Below are positions 41,613 through 50,317 of a stretch of DNA of 64,000 nucleotides, piece by piece. Every line of letters begins with the position of its first letter. Positions within the stretch are counted from its first letter, which is position 1. Under the pieces are notes generated by a model. The model was not told where the DNA came from. It did not search any database and worked only from the letters and a program-made list of their open reading frames with translations. The DNA lies in contig NZ_CP032229.1 of the NCBI RefSeq assembly GCF_004328625.1, forward strand, positions 5,766,001 to 5,830,000, written 5' to 3'. The stretch comes from Streptomyces seoulensis. Lineage in GTDB: Bacteria; Actinomycetota; Actinomycetes; Streptomycetales; Streptomycetaceae. Position numbers and translations under genes: made by a program.

Positions 41613-42536
41613 ATGTTCCAGCGACTTCTCCCGGCCCTGACCGTCCTGCTGTACGCCCTCGGCTATCCCCTGGGCGCGCTCACCCTCGGGCATGTCACGC
41701 CGTTCCTCCTCATCCTGCTGCGCTTCCTGCTCAGTGCCGTGCTGATGTGGACCGTCGTGGCCGTACGGCGGACCCCGCTGCCGCGTGGACGCCTGCTCGC
41801 CTGGACGGCCGCCGGCGGCCTGCTGGTGCAGGGGGTGCAGTTCCTCGGTCTCTACTGGGGCATGGCACACGGGGTGGGGCCGGGCGTCGCGGCGCTGGTG
41901 ATCGCGATGAACCCCGTCACCACCGCGCTCCTCGGGCGGCTGGTGCTGGGGCGGCGCGAGAACTCCTGGGGACTCGTCGCGCTCACCCTCGGCACCGTGG
42001 GCGTGGTGGCGGCCTGCCTCCCCCGGCTGCTGGCCGATCCGTCCGTGGGACCGGGACTGATCACGGTCCTGATCGCGCTCGGCGGACTGTCCGGCGGCTC
42101 CCTCCTCCAGGAGCGGAGGCTGCGGGCGGTCGACCCCTTCGTGTTCACCGCGATCGGCGTCACCGTCTCCGTCCTCCCGGCCGCCGCGCTCACCCTCACC
42201 ACCCCGCAGCACCTCACCGACCCCCTGCCCGCCGTGGCCCTGCTCCTGCTGCTCGTGCTCGCCAGCGCGGTGGGCATGGTCTGCTACGCGGCCTGCGTAC
42301 GGAGCAGGGGAGCGCGCGGGGCGTCGATCCTGTTCGCCGTCATCCCGGCGGTCTCCGTGATCGCGGCGTGGGGCGTGCAGGGCGCGCCCCTCGACCTGAC
42401 CACGGCTGTCGGGCTCGTCTGTGGCGCACTGGCCTGTGTCGCTCAGAGCCGGTCGGCGCGGCCCACACCCGGCGCGCCGGAGCGGAGCGGGCGGGGTTGC
42501 ACCAGCCGGGCGCCCACCGCTGAACGAGCTGGCTGA
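41613..42536 (+). CDS. EamA/DMT-family transporter
   Basis: Membrane protein of 307 residues with about ten hydrophobic helices in two repeated halves, as in drug/metabolite transporters (LLILLRFLLSAVLMW; GVGPGVAALVIAMNPVTTALLGRLVLGRR; VGLVCGALACV). These exporters usually move amino acids or small metabolites out of the cell. An AGGTCGGAGC site precedes the ATG. The divergent LysR gene suggests inducible expression. The Arg/Ser-rich tail of about 30 residues is unstructured. Confidence 0.9.
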   Translation: MFQRLLPALTVLLYALGYPLGALTLGHVTPFLLILLRFLLSAVLMWTVVAVRRTPLPRGRLLAWTAAGGLLVQGVQFLGLYWGMAHGVGPGVAALVIAMNPVTTALLGRLVLGRRENSWGLVALTLGTVGVVAACLPRLLADPSVGPGLITVLIALGGLSGGSLLQERRLRAVDPFVFTAIGVTVSVLPAAALTLTTPQHLTDPLPAVALLLLLVLASAVGMVCYAACVRSRGARGASILFAVIPAVSVIAAWGVQGAPLDLTTAVGLVCGALACVAQSRSARPTPGAPERSGRGCTSRAPTAERAG

Positions 42537-42655
42537 ACAAGCGGGACGGGCCACCATGCCCCGGCCCCGTCCACTTCCCGTCCGCTTCCCGGTCGAGTTG
42601 CTGGGGCCCGTCGATGCGAGAAGGTGAGGAAGGACGTCCGGGAAGGGAGCGTGGG

Positions 42656-44722
42656 GTGGCGAGCGATCCCATCGACGATGCCGCGGTACTGAACGCGCTG
42701 TTCGGCAACTCTCCCCAAGGGCTGTTCGTCTTCGACTCGCAGATGAAGGTCATGCGCTACAACCCCTCCGGACGAGGGGTGTGGAAGCTGGCCGCCGAGG
42801 ACATCGTGGGGCACTACGTCGAGGAGTTCGCGCCCGGTCTGGAGTCGGCCGAGCTGAGGTCCCTGATGGACGAGGCGCTGGCCAGTGGTGTGCCGCTGCG
42901 GAGGATGCTGGTCCGGGGGAAGTCGCCGTCGGACCCGGACCGGACGCTCGCGATAGAGGTGTCCCTCTTCCCGCTGCCCGACGCGGGCGGTGGCTCTCCC
43001 GGCCTGGTGGGCGTGGTCGAGGACGTGACCGAGAGGCAGGCCGGCGCGGACCGGCTCGCCGTCCTCAGCAGGGTGCACAAGACCGTCGGTTCCACGCTGG
43101 ACGTACGGACCACGGCCGACGAACTGGTACGGGCGCTGGTCCCCACCTTCGCCGACGGGGCGAGCGTCGACCTGCTGGACGACGGCCCCGCGTTCGGCCC
43201 CCTGACCTCCGGGGTGCCGCTGCGCCGGACCTCCTTCGCCCCGGCGGGCACCGTGACCGCGCGGAAGGAAGGCGACAGCCGGCCCTTTCCCTACCCCACG
43301 CCGCACACACAGGCGCTCAACGACACCGAGGCCCGTATCGTCCCGGTGACGCCGGACGCGCCGTGGCTGGCCGCCGACCCGGACATGTTCGAGCCGCTGC
43401 TCCGGGCGAACGTGCACTCCATGATCGTCGTACCGCTCACGGTGCGGGACACCGTGCTCGGCCTGGTCACCCTGTACCGGCACCGGACCGACCCCTTCGA
43501 GGAGGCCGACCTCGACGTGGCACGGCAGGCGGCCGCCACCACGGCCGCGCATCTGGAGAACGCCCGCAGCTACCGCCGCGAGCACATGGTCGCCTCCACC
43601 CTTCAGCGCAAGCTCCAGCCCAGCACCACCCCGCGCCTCTCGGCGGTGGAGACCGCCCACATGTATCTGCCCGAGAGCGCGGGCGGCGACTGGTACGACG
43701 TCATCCCCCTGTCCGGGACGCGCGTCGCGCTGGTCGTCGGCGATGTCGCCGGGCACGGCATCGAGGCGGCGGCGACGATGGGCCAGCTCCGGATCGCCCT
43801 GCGCACCCTCGCCCTCCAGGACCTGGAGACCGACGAGCTGCTGACCCGCCTGGACGAGGTCGCCGCCCAGCTCGCCGAACCCTCGGACGACTATGTGGCG
43901 ACCTGCGCGGTCGCCGTCTACAACCCCGTCTCGCGGCGCTGCGCGATGGTGCGGGCGGGGCACCCGGCGCCGGTGATCGTCGACCCCAAGGGCTCGCCCA
44001 TCCCCGTGCACGTGCCCCTCGGGCCGCCGCTGGGCGCCGGGGGCGGACGGGTCTTCACCCCGGCTCTGATCGACCTGCCCGCCGGGACCCTGATCGCCCT
44101 CTACACCAACGGCCTGCTCGGCGCCCGCGCGCACGACCCGGCCGCCGCCCGGCGCGTGCTCGCCCGCACCCTCGCCTCGCCTGCGCGGCCCCTGCGGGAA
44201 CTGAGCGACGACGCCGTGTACCGCATGGCACCCTCCCGCGGCGACGACGCCGTGCTGCTGCTCGCCCGCACCCACACCCTGGCCGAGGAGAACGTCGCGG
44301 ACTTGACGCTGCCCGCCGAGCCGTCCGTGGTGAGCACGGCGCGGCGGCTCGTGGACCAGCAACTGGCCGTCTGGCACCTGGAGGGGGCGGCGTACACCAC
44401 CGGGCTCATCGTCAGCGAACTCGTCACCAACGCCATCCGCTACGGCACCGGGCCCATCAAACTGCGCCTCATCCACGACAGCGGCCGGCTCCTGACCGAG
44501 GTCACCGACGCCAACAGCACCAGCCCCCATCTGCGCCACGCCCGTGAGAGCGACGAGGGCGGGCGCGGCCTGTACATCGTCATGCGCCTCAGCACGCGCT
44601 GGGGCGTCCGGCACAGCCACCAGGACAAGACGATCTGGTCCGAGCAGGGGCTCGGCGGCGAACCGGACACGCAGGCCGCCCCCGAGGCGTTCGACATGGC
44701 GGAGGTGGAGGAACTCTCCTGA
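42656..44722 (+). CDS. PAS-GAF-PP2C phosphatase with C-terminal ATPase domain (SpoIIE/RsbU type)
   Basis: Signalling protein of 688 residues. Order: PAS (about 8-120, NALFGNSPQGLFVFD to GVVEDVTERQ), GAF (about 130-310), SpoIIE-type PP2C (about 320-545; GGDWYDVIPL and VGDVAGHGIEAAATMGQLR bind the metals) and an RsbW-like HATPase domain (about 560-670; LIVSELVTNAIRYGTG and GRGLYIVM). Proteins of this layout dephosphorylate STAS anti-anti-sigma factors and can also phosphorylate them, which sets alternative sigma-factor activity. I chose the GTG at 42656 for its GGGAAGGGAGC ribosome site; an ATG at 42614 adds 14 residues. No partner is adjacent, but a STAS gene (59819) and an RsbW-like gene (58653) are in the window. 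Confidence 0.92.
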   Translation: MASDPIDDAAVLNALFGNSPQGLFVFDSQMKVMRYNPSGRGVWKLAAEDIVGHYVEEFAPGLESAELRSLMDEALASGVPLRRMLVRGKSPSDPDRTLAIEVSLFPLPDAGGGSPGLVGVVEDVTERQAGADRLAVLSRVHKTVGSTLDVRTTADELVRALVPTFADGASVDLLDDGPAFGPLTSGVPLRRTSFAPAGTVTARKEGDSRPFPYPTPHTQALNDTEARIVPVTPDAPWLAADPDMFEPLLRANVHSMIVVPLTVRDTVLGLVTLYRHRTDPFEEADLDVARQAAATTAAHLENARSYRREHMVASTLQRKLQPSTTPRLSAVETAHMYLPESAGGDWYDVIPLSGTRVALVVGDVAGHGIEAAATMGQLRIALRTLALQDLETDELLTRLDEVAAQLAEPSDDYVATCAVAVYNPVSRRCAMVRAGHPAPVIVDPKGSPIPVHVPLGPPLGAGGGRVFTPALIDLPAGTLIALYTNGLLGARAHDPAAARRVLARTLASPARPLRELSDDAVYRMAPSRGDDAVLLLARTHTLAEENVADLTLPAEPSVVSTARRLVDQQLAVWHLEGAAYTTGLIVSELVTNAIRYGTGPIKLRLIHDSGRLLTEVTDANSTSPHLRHARESDEGGRGLYIVMRLSTRWGVRHSHQDKTIWSEQGLGGEPDTQAAPEAFDMAEVEELS

Positions 44723-44731
44723 GCGCCACCG

Positions 44732-45003
44732 TCAGGCCCGGCGGCGCACATACGCCGTCCAGGTCACGCCCGCGCACACCCCGTACGCGGCGACGAACGC
44801 GACGTACGCCCCGTCACCGTTCCTGGTCGCGAGGAACGACTCGCGGAAGGCGAAGTTGACCAGCACCCCGCCGATCGAGGAGGCGAAGTTGCCGCCGCCG
44901 ACCCCGGCGAGGCAGGCGGTGAGCAGCAGGGTGCCGTACGAGGTGCCGGGCTCCAGGACGACGGCGGTCGCCACCGCGGGGACGAGCAGGAGCAGCGCGC
45001 TGC
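44732..45003 (-). pseudogene. Remnant of nitrate/nitrite MFS transporter (NarK/NasA type)
   Basis: Two pieces of a NarK-like protein are fused in one frame. One is a segment from early in the protein (SALLLLVPAVATAVVLEPG to LAGVGGGNFASS, the nitrate-signature helix). Joined to it is the C-terminal end (VNFAFRESFLATRNGDGAY to the TWTAYVRRR terminus). About 300 residues between them and roughly 75 at the N-terminus are missing, so the gene cannot encode a transporter. The 5' edge abuts a HemD remnant at about 45001-45005. Boundaries and the missing length are estimated from recall of the family, not from an alignment. Confidence 0.75.
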
Positions 45004-45004
45004 G

Positions 45005-45714
45005 GTGCAGGAGCACGGGGCGCCGCTGCCGGGACTCGCCTCGGCGCTGCGGGAGCGGGGCGCGGAGGTGGTGGAGGTCCCGATGTACCGCTGGGTGCCG
45101 CCCCTGGACCCCGAGCCGGTCCGGCAGCTGGCCGAGGCGACGGCGCGCGGCGAGGTGCACGCGCTGCTGTTCACCTCCGCGCCGGCCATCACCTCCTTCC
45201 TGGAGCACGCGGAGGCGGCGGGCAAGTACGAGACCGTCCTCGAACGGCTGCGTACGGACGTGCTCCCCCTGTGCGTCGGCGCGGTGCGCGCCCGGCCGCT
45301 GCTGAGGTGGGCGCCGGGCCGGTGTGGCCCGAGCGAGGGAGACTGGGAGCGATGGTCCACCTGCTCACCGCCACGCTCCCCGGCCGCGACCGCCACCTCG
45401 TCCCGGCCGGTGACCGCACCCTGGTCCTCCAGGGCAACGCGCTCCTCCTCGGCGACGGCGCCCCGGCGCAAGCGGTATGGCTGACGCCGGGCTCGGCCCG
45501 GGTGCTGCGGGCCCTCGCCGAACGCCCCGGCTGGGTGGTCGGCCGCCCCGAACCGCTGCGCCGGGTCTGGCCGGGGAAGGGCGCGGACGAGCGCGCGGTG
45601 GAGGCGGCGGTCACGCGTCTGCGAGCCGCCCTCGGCCCCTACGCGAGCCTGATCCGCACGGTCCCCGAACGCGGCTACCGCCTGACGACGGAGCCCCACG
45701 GAGGCACCCGATGA
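45005..45714 (+). pseudogene. Remnant of uroporphyrinogen-III synthase with winged-helix domain (HemD-like)
   Basis: The first part (45005-45300) encodes the middle of a HemD-like protein (QEHGAPLPGLASALRERGAEV, PMYRWVPP, LLFTSAPAITSFLEHAE). The frame then shifts near 45300, and the C-terminal part continues in another frame (GPVWPERGRLGAMVHLL to VERGYRLTTEP-like end) as a trans_reg_C winged-helix domain. The N-terminal half is absent. Actinobacterial proteins with this HemD plus winged-helix layout usually lie beside nitrate transporter and chelatase genes, as here. The loss of the start and the frameshift make it a pseudogene. Confidence 0.75.
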
Positions 45715-46415
45715 CCCCCACCCTGCTGGCCGTCGCCCACGGCACCCGCGACCCGGAGGGCGTCCGCACGGTCCTCGCCCTGCTGGACGAGGTCCGCCGC
45801 CTGCGCCCCGGACTGCGCGTCGAGCCGGCCTGGCTGGGCCTGGTGGCACCCTCGGTGCCCGAGGCGCTGTCCTCGCTCCCCGGCCCGGTGATCGCCGTCC
45901 CCCTCCTCCTGGCCAGCGGCTACCACGTACGCGCCGACATCCCGGCCCTCCTCGCCGAGGCGGACCCCGGCACGGTACGCGTCACCCCGGCCCTCGGCCC
46001 GTCCCCCCTGCTGGCCGACGCCCTGGCAGCCCGCCTGGCCGAAGCGGGCCGCCCGCCGGACGCGACCCCGGTCGTCCTCGCCGCCACCGGCTCCTCCGAC
46101 CCCCGCGCCCGAGCGGACACGGCCGAGTCGGCCCGCCTCCTCTCCGCCCGCCTCGACGCCCCCGTCTCGGTCGCCTACGCCTCCGGCGAGGGCCCGACCC
46201 CCACCGAAGCGGTCTCCGCCTGGCACACCTCCGGCCACCCCACCGTCTCCCTCGCCACCCACCTCCTGGCCCCCGGCCACTTCGCCCACACCCTGACCCA
46301 CACCCCCGCCCACTGGACCTCGTCCCCTCTGGGCACGCATCCTTCGGTGGCGGAGCTGGTGCTGCGTCGGTACGACGAGACGGCGGCCCGGCGTGATCGA
46401 CAAGACACCCCCTAG
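45711..46415 (+). CDS. Sirohydrochlorin chelatase (CbiX/SirB family)
   Basis: Protein of 234 residues that should insert a metal (Fe2+ or Co2+) into sirohydrochlorin, for sirohaem of nitrite/sulfite reductases or for cobalamin. The metal-binding AVAHGTRDPEG with His10, the VPLLLASGYHVRADIP motif with the second His, and a repeated second half (ATGSSDPRA, THLLAPGHFA) are typical of the long single-chain form. The ATG overlaps the stop of the degraded HemD-like gene (ATGA). Its original upstream partner is broken, so its current expression is uncertain, but the reading frame is intact. Confidence 0.88.
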   Translation: MTPTLLAVAHGTRDPEGVRTVLALLDEVRRLRPGLRVEPAWLGLVAPSVPEALSSLPGPVIAVPLLLASGYHVRADIPALLAEADPGTVRVTPALGPSPLLADALAARLAEAGRPPDATPVVLAATGSSDPRARADTAESARLLSARLDAPVSVAYASGEGPTPTEAVSAWHTSGHPTVSLATHLLAPGHFAHTLTHTPAHWTSSPLGTHPSVAELVLRRYDETAARRDRQDTP

Positions 46416-46663
46416 GCCCTCGGCCAGGGGTGGGCCGGCGGCTGACGCACCCGGCTGAAGCCGTGGACCATGGTCGACCACGTGAGCCGGGCGGAGCCCG
46501 CCCCGGCCGGTTGCGGTCCTCGGCGGGGACCCCAAGCATGGACGGAGGGGGGATCACGTGTGGGTGATCCCCGACTCGGGGTAGCCGTCACCACCAACGG
46601 CCGGACCGGCCGTGCGACGGGGCACTCGTGTGCCCGGTCCAGGGAACAGACCGAGGAGTGGCC
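46416..46663. promoter_or_regulatory. Esterase leader with two perfect hairpins
   Basis: Between the chelatase and esterase genes are two strong dyads: GGGGATCAC-6 nt-GTGATCCCC at 46549-46572 and GGGCAC-4 nt-GTGCCC at 46620-46635. The second ends about 18 bases before the esterase ribosome site (GAGGAG). They could be an operator, a terminator pair or a leader control element. No T-run follows either. Confidence 0.4.
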
Positions 46664-47638
46664 ATGTCCGACATCCCGCCGCCCGTCACCCCGTATCTCG
46701 AACCCGCCGCCAAGGAGCTGACCGAGGCGACCGATCCGCATCCCCGGATCTACGAGGTCCCGCCGGAACAGGGCCGGGCCATCCTCGCGGACCTGCAGAG
46801 CGACACCAGCGTGCCCCGTCCCGATGTCGACGAGGAGTGGGTCGACGTGGACGCGGGGGAGTGGGGCACCGTCCGCACCCGCGTCATCCGCCCCAAGGGC
46901 GTCACCGGCCCGCTGCCGGTGCTGATCTACATCCACGGCGCCGGCTGGGTCTTCGGCGACGACAAGACCCACGACCGCCTCTTCCGCGAACTCACCGTCG
47001 GCGCGGGCGCGGTGGGCGTCTTCCCGGTCTACGACCGCGCGCCGGAGGCGAAGTACCCGACCCAGGTCGAGCAGAACTACGCCGTGGGCCAGTGGGTCCT
47101 CGAACACGGCGCCGAGCACGGCATGGACACCTCGACCATCGCCGTCACCGGTGAGTCCGTCGGCGGCTGCATGTCGGCGGTGTTCGCGCTGATGAACAAG
47201 GACCGGGGCGGCATCGACCTCAAGGCCCAGTGCCTGCTGTACCCGGTGGCCGACGCCGGCTTCGACACGCCGTCCTACGAGCAGTTCGCCGAGGGCTACT
47301 ATCTCACCCGCGACGGCATGAAGTGGTTCTGGGACGCATACTCCGACCCGTCCCAGCGCTCCGAGAAGTACGCCGCCCCGCTCCAGGCGTCGCTGGAGGA
47401 GCTGAAGGGCCTGCCGCCCACGCTGGTCATCACCGACGAGGCGGACGTGCTGCGCGACGAGGGTGAGGAGTACGCCAACAAGCTCCGCGAGGCGGGTAAC
47501 GACGTCACCTCGGTCCGGGTCGCGGGCATGGTCCACGACTTCCTGCTGCTGGACGGCCTGCGGGACACCCGGGCGGCCAACATCGCCCGGAAGATCGCCA
47601 TCGACTTTCTCGGATCGGCGCTCCACCAGGACGACTGA
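46664..47638 (+). CDS. Alpha/beta hydrolase, HSL-type carboxylesterase
   Basis: Esterase of 324 residues from the hormone-sensitive-lipase class. The oxyanion motif reads HGAGW (usually HGGG), the nucleophile elbow GESVGG (usually GDSAGG), and the acid and His lie in DEADVLRDEGE and MVHDFLLLDG. The cap region is at the N-terminus, as in the class. The ATG at 46664 has a GAGGAG site. It may belong with the downstream oxidoreductase genes of the TetR cluster, although a regulatory region separates them. Substrate unknown; short acyl esters are usual. Confidence 0.9.
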   Translation: MSDIPPPVTPYLEPAAKELTEATDPHPRIYEVPPEQGRAILADLQSDTSVPRPDVDEEWVDVDAGEWGTVRTRVIRPKGVTGPLPVLIYIHGAGWVFGDDKTHDRLFRELTVGAGAVGVFPVYDRAPEAKYPTQVEQNYAVGQWVLEHGAEHGMDTSTIAVTGESVGGCMSAVFALMNKDRGGIDLKAQCLLYPVADAGFDTPSYEQFAEGYYLTRDGMKWFWDAYSDPSQRSEKYAAPLQASLEELKGLPPTLVITDEADVLRDEGEEYANKLREAGNDVTSVRVAGMVHDFLLLDGLRDTRAANIARKIAIDFLGSALHQDD

Positions 47639-47657
47639 GGCGGCCCGCGCGGCTATG

Positions 47658-47707
47658 TGTTGACGGTGCTTACATCGGTGGCCACTCTGATGTAATCACC
47701 GTCAACA
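47658..47707. promoter_or_regulatory. Paired TetR-type operators upstream of the broken aldehyde dehydrogenase
   Basis: Two convergent 17-base sites: TGTTGACGGTGCTTACA at 47658-47674 and, on the minus strand, TGTTGACGGTGATTACA at 47707-47691. Together they form a 50-base imperfect palindrome. The same 17-mer type occurs as pairs at 50256-50301 and 50915-50960, around the local TetR gene. Confidence 0.65.
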
Positions 47708-47728
47708 TGCGTTGCCAGGAGCCGCGTC

Positions 47729-48914
47729 ATGCCCTCGTCCCAGCCCCAGCCGCCGGGGCGCGATCCCGCTGCTCACCCACACCACCGAGCTGCGTCACCC
47801 CAAGGGCGTCGTGTCCGTCATCTCGCCCTGGAACTACCCGCTGAGCATGGCCGCCGGCGACGCCGTCGCCGCGCTGATGGCCGGCAACGCGGTCGTCCAG
47901 AAGCCCGACACCCAGACCGCGCTCACCGCCCTGTGGTCGCTGGAGCTGATGCGCGAGGCCGGACTGCCCGCCGGTGTCTGGCAGATGGTGATCGGGCGGG
48001 GCAGTTCCATCGGGGGCGCGCTGATGGACAACGCCGACTACATGATGTTCACCGGCTCCACCGCCAGCGGCCGGAAGATCGCCCGGGACGCGGGGGAGCG
48101 GCTCATCGGCTCGTCCCTCGAACTCGGGGGCAAGAACGCCATGTTGGTGCTGGACGACGCCGACATCGAGAAGGCCGCCGAGGGCGCCGTCGCCGCCTGC
48201 TTCCCCTCGGCCGGCCAGCTCTGCGTCTCCGTGGGGCGTCTCTACGTGGCGGATTCGGTGCACGACCGATTCGTGGACGCGTTCGTCGCCCGCACCGAGC
48301 GGCTCGAGGTCGGCGGCGCGTACGACTTCAGCCGCGACGTCGGCAGCCTCACCACGCCGGCCCAGCTGAAGACCGTCACCGAGCACGTCGACGACGCCGT
48401 GGGCAAGGGGGCGAAGGTCCTCGCGGGCGGCAGGGCGCGCCCTGACCTGGGACCGCTGTTCTACGAGCCGACCATCCTCGCCGGTGTCACCCCGGACATG
48501 ACGCTGTACGAGCACGAGACCTTCGGTCCCGTCGTGTCGGTCTACCCCGTCCACGACGACAGCGAGGCCGTCGCGCGGGCCAACGCCACGCCGTACGGCC
48601 TCAACGCGAGCGTCTGGTCCCGCAGTGCCTCGCGGGGCCGTGCCGTCGCCGCCCGGCTGCACGCGGGCACCGTCAACGTCAACGAGGCGTTCGCGGCCGC
48701 GTGGGGCAGCGTCGACGCGCCGATGGGCGGCATGGGCGACTCCGGCCTCGGCCGGCGGCACGGCGCCGAGGGCATCCTCAAGTACACCGAGGCCCAGAAC
48801 GTCGCCCACCAGCGCGTGCAGGGGTTCACTCCACCAAGGAGTATTCCGCCGGAGACCTGGGCGGCGCTGCTGACCGGTGCGCTGAAGGTGCTGAAGGCGG
48901 TCGGCTCCCGCTGA
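47729..48914 (+). pseudogene. Aldehyde dehydrogenase (succinate-semialdehyde type), N-terminus deleted and frame-shifted
   Basis: The proper start (ATG 47729, GGAG upstream) gives MPSSQPQPP and then goes out of frame. From about 47760 the ALDH frame resumes (RGAIPLLTHTTELRHPKGVV), so roughly 120 codons seem to be deleted at the junction. The rest is intact: the SPWNYP motif, catalytic Glu in LELGGKN, catalytic Cys in AGQLCVS and the C-terminal segment to KVLKAVGSR. The only in-frame upstream start is a TTG at 47712 without a good site. Without its N-terminal part the protein should not fold normally. It keeps the TetR operators upstream. Confidence 0.7.
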
Positions 48915-48928
48915 ACCGACGACAAGCC

Positions 48929-48954
48929 GGCGCGGCTCCCGTCGGAGCCGCGCC
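48929..48954. terminator. Bidirectional terminator hairpin
   Basis: GGCGCGGCTCC-CGTC-GGAGCCGCGCC, a perfect 11-bp stem with a 4-base loop, between the convergent aldehyde dehydrogenase remnant and the ene-reductase gene. It is followed by CTTGT rather than a long T-run, as is common in GC-rich actinomycetes. Confidence 0.75.
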
Positions 48955-48976
48955 GCCTTGTGCTGTGCGGGCCGCG

Positions 48977-50221
48977 CTAGGCGGCGCGCCGCTCCGTGCT
49001 GAGCCAGGTGCGGTAGCGGCGCAGCGCCCGGCGCTGCTTGCGCTGCTCGGCGAGGAGGGCGAGCGCCGGGTGGGTGCCCGGCGTGGGGCGGCTGCCGCGC
49101 GCGATGCGGCGCATCTGGTGGCGGACCTGCGCCATGCTCGCGGCCGAGGCGAGCACCTTGTCCGACCAGGTCACCGGCCTGAGTTGCCGCTCGGCCTCGC
49201 CACCGGCGCGCCAGCGCTCCGGCAGGTCCGGGGTGACGGCGAGGGCGGTGCCCATGCCGATGACCGCCACCTCGCTGTCGAGGACGCGCTCGGCGGTCTC
49301 GCGCCGGGTGATGCCACCGGTCAGCATCAGCGGTACCGGGCTGGAGCCGACGAGGTCCTTGGCCAGGTCCAGGAAGTACGCCTCGCGGGCCTGGGTCCGC
49401 GCGTCGGCGGCCCGGCCGGACATCGCCGGGCTCTCGTAGCTGCCGCCGGACAGCTCGATGAGGTCGACCCCGAGCGGCGCGAGCATCTCGATCACCTGGC
49501 GCGCGTCGTCCGCGTCGAAGCCCCCGCGCTGGAAGTCGGCGGAGTTGAGCTTCACCGCGACCGCGAAGGAGGGCGACACGGCGGCCCGTACGGCGCGGAC
49601 CACGTCCAGCAGCATCCGGGCCCGGTTCTCCAGTGAACCGCCCCACTGGTCGGTGCGTTTGTTGACCAGCGGGGAGAGGAACTGCGAGAGCAGATACCCG
49701 TGCGCCGCGTGCACCTCGACCCCGTCGAAGCCCGCCCGTTCGGCGCGCTGGGCGGTCACCGCGTACCGGGTGACCGTCTCCTCGATCTGCCGGGCGGTCA
49801 TCGCGACCGGGCGGCCGAACCGGTTGCTGTGCTTGCCCAGTTCGACGCCGACCGCGGAGGGCCCCCAGACGACGCCGGGCATGTCGGAGCCGATCTGGCG
49901 GCCGGGGTGGTTGATCTGCATCCAGATCGCCCCGCCCCCCGACTTGCCGGCCTTCGCCCACTCGGTGAACGGCTCCAGCGGCGCGGCCTCGTCGAGGACG
50001 AGACCGGCCGGACCGGTCAGCGCCTCGGCGTGGACCATGACGTTGCCCGTGATCAGCAGTCCGGCGCCGCCCTGGGCCCAGCGCCGGTACAGCCCGAACA
50101 GCTCGGCCCCGGGCAACTGGCCGTCGGCGGCCATGTTCTCCTCCATGGCCGCCTTGGCGATCCGGTTGCGCAGTACCTGCCCGGAGCGCAGGGACAACGG
50201 CGAGAACAGTTCGCTGGTCAT
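48977..50221 (-). CDS. Old-yellow-enzyme family NADH:flavin oxidoreductase
   Basis: FMN enzyme of 414 residues: a TIM barrel (about 5-345) followed by a basic C-terminal extension rich in Arg. IAKAAMEENMAADGQ replaces the MAPMCQYSA of YqjM, so it belongs to a different subgroup from the ene-reductase at 36785. The substrate histidines lie in EVHAAHGYLLSQFLSPLVNKRTD, with GGSLENRARMLLDVV after them. It probably reduces enones or other electrophiles. It is divergent from the TetR gene, with two operator copies between them, so it is a likely repression target together with the quinone reductase. Confidence 0.9.
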   Translation of the reverse strand: MTSELFSPLSLRSGQVLRNRIAKAAMEENMAADGQLPGAELFGLYRRWAQGGAGLLITGNVMVHAEALTGPAGLVLDEAAPLEPFTEWAKAGKSGGGAIWMQINHPGRQIGSDMPGVVWGPSAVGVELGKHSNRFGRPVAMTARQIEETVTRYAVTAQRAERAGFDGVEVHAAHGYLLSQFLSPLVNKRTDQWGGSLENRARMLLDVVRAVRAAVSPSFAVAVKLNSADFQRGGFDADDARQVIEMLAPLGVDLIELSGGSYESPAMSGRAADARTQAREAYFLDLAKDLVGSSPVPLMLTGGITRRETAERVLDSEVAVIGMGTALAVTPDLPERWRAGGEAERQLRPVTWSDKVLASAASMAQVRHQMRRIARGSRPTPGTHPALALLAEQRKQRRALRRYRTWLSTERRAA

Positions 50222-50255
50222 CCAGCTTTCCCCTCTCGATCTCCATCGCTTACGA

Positions 50256-50301
50256 TGTGTACAGCGTTCACATTAAGCCAGGAATGTAAGCGCCGTAAAC
50301 T
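50256..50301. promoter_or_regulatory. Paired TetR-type operators between ene-reductase and tetR
   Basis: TGTGTACAGCGTTCACA at 50256-50272 is a near-perfect palindrome. A second site, AGTTTACGGCGCTTACA on the minus strand, covers 50301-50285. The two are offset by 29 bases, the same offset as in the pair at 50915-50960. They cover the divergent promoters of the ene-reductase and tetR genes. Confidence 0.7.
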
Positions 50302-50317
50302 TCAGGGAGTGTGACCT

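Noticed and set aside
45711..46663. Cobalamin or metal riboswitch near the chelatase gene
   Set aside because: No B12-box or other recognisable riboswitch core was seen; only simple hairpins downstream of the gene.
47712..48914. Functional aldehyde dehydrogenase starting at TTG 47712
   Set aside because: The family N-terminus is missing, the TTG has no good ribosome site, and the proper ATG with its site is in another frame.
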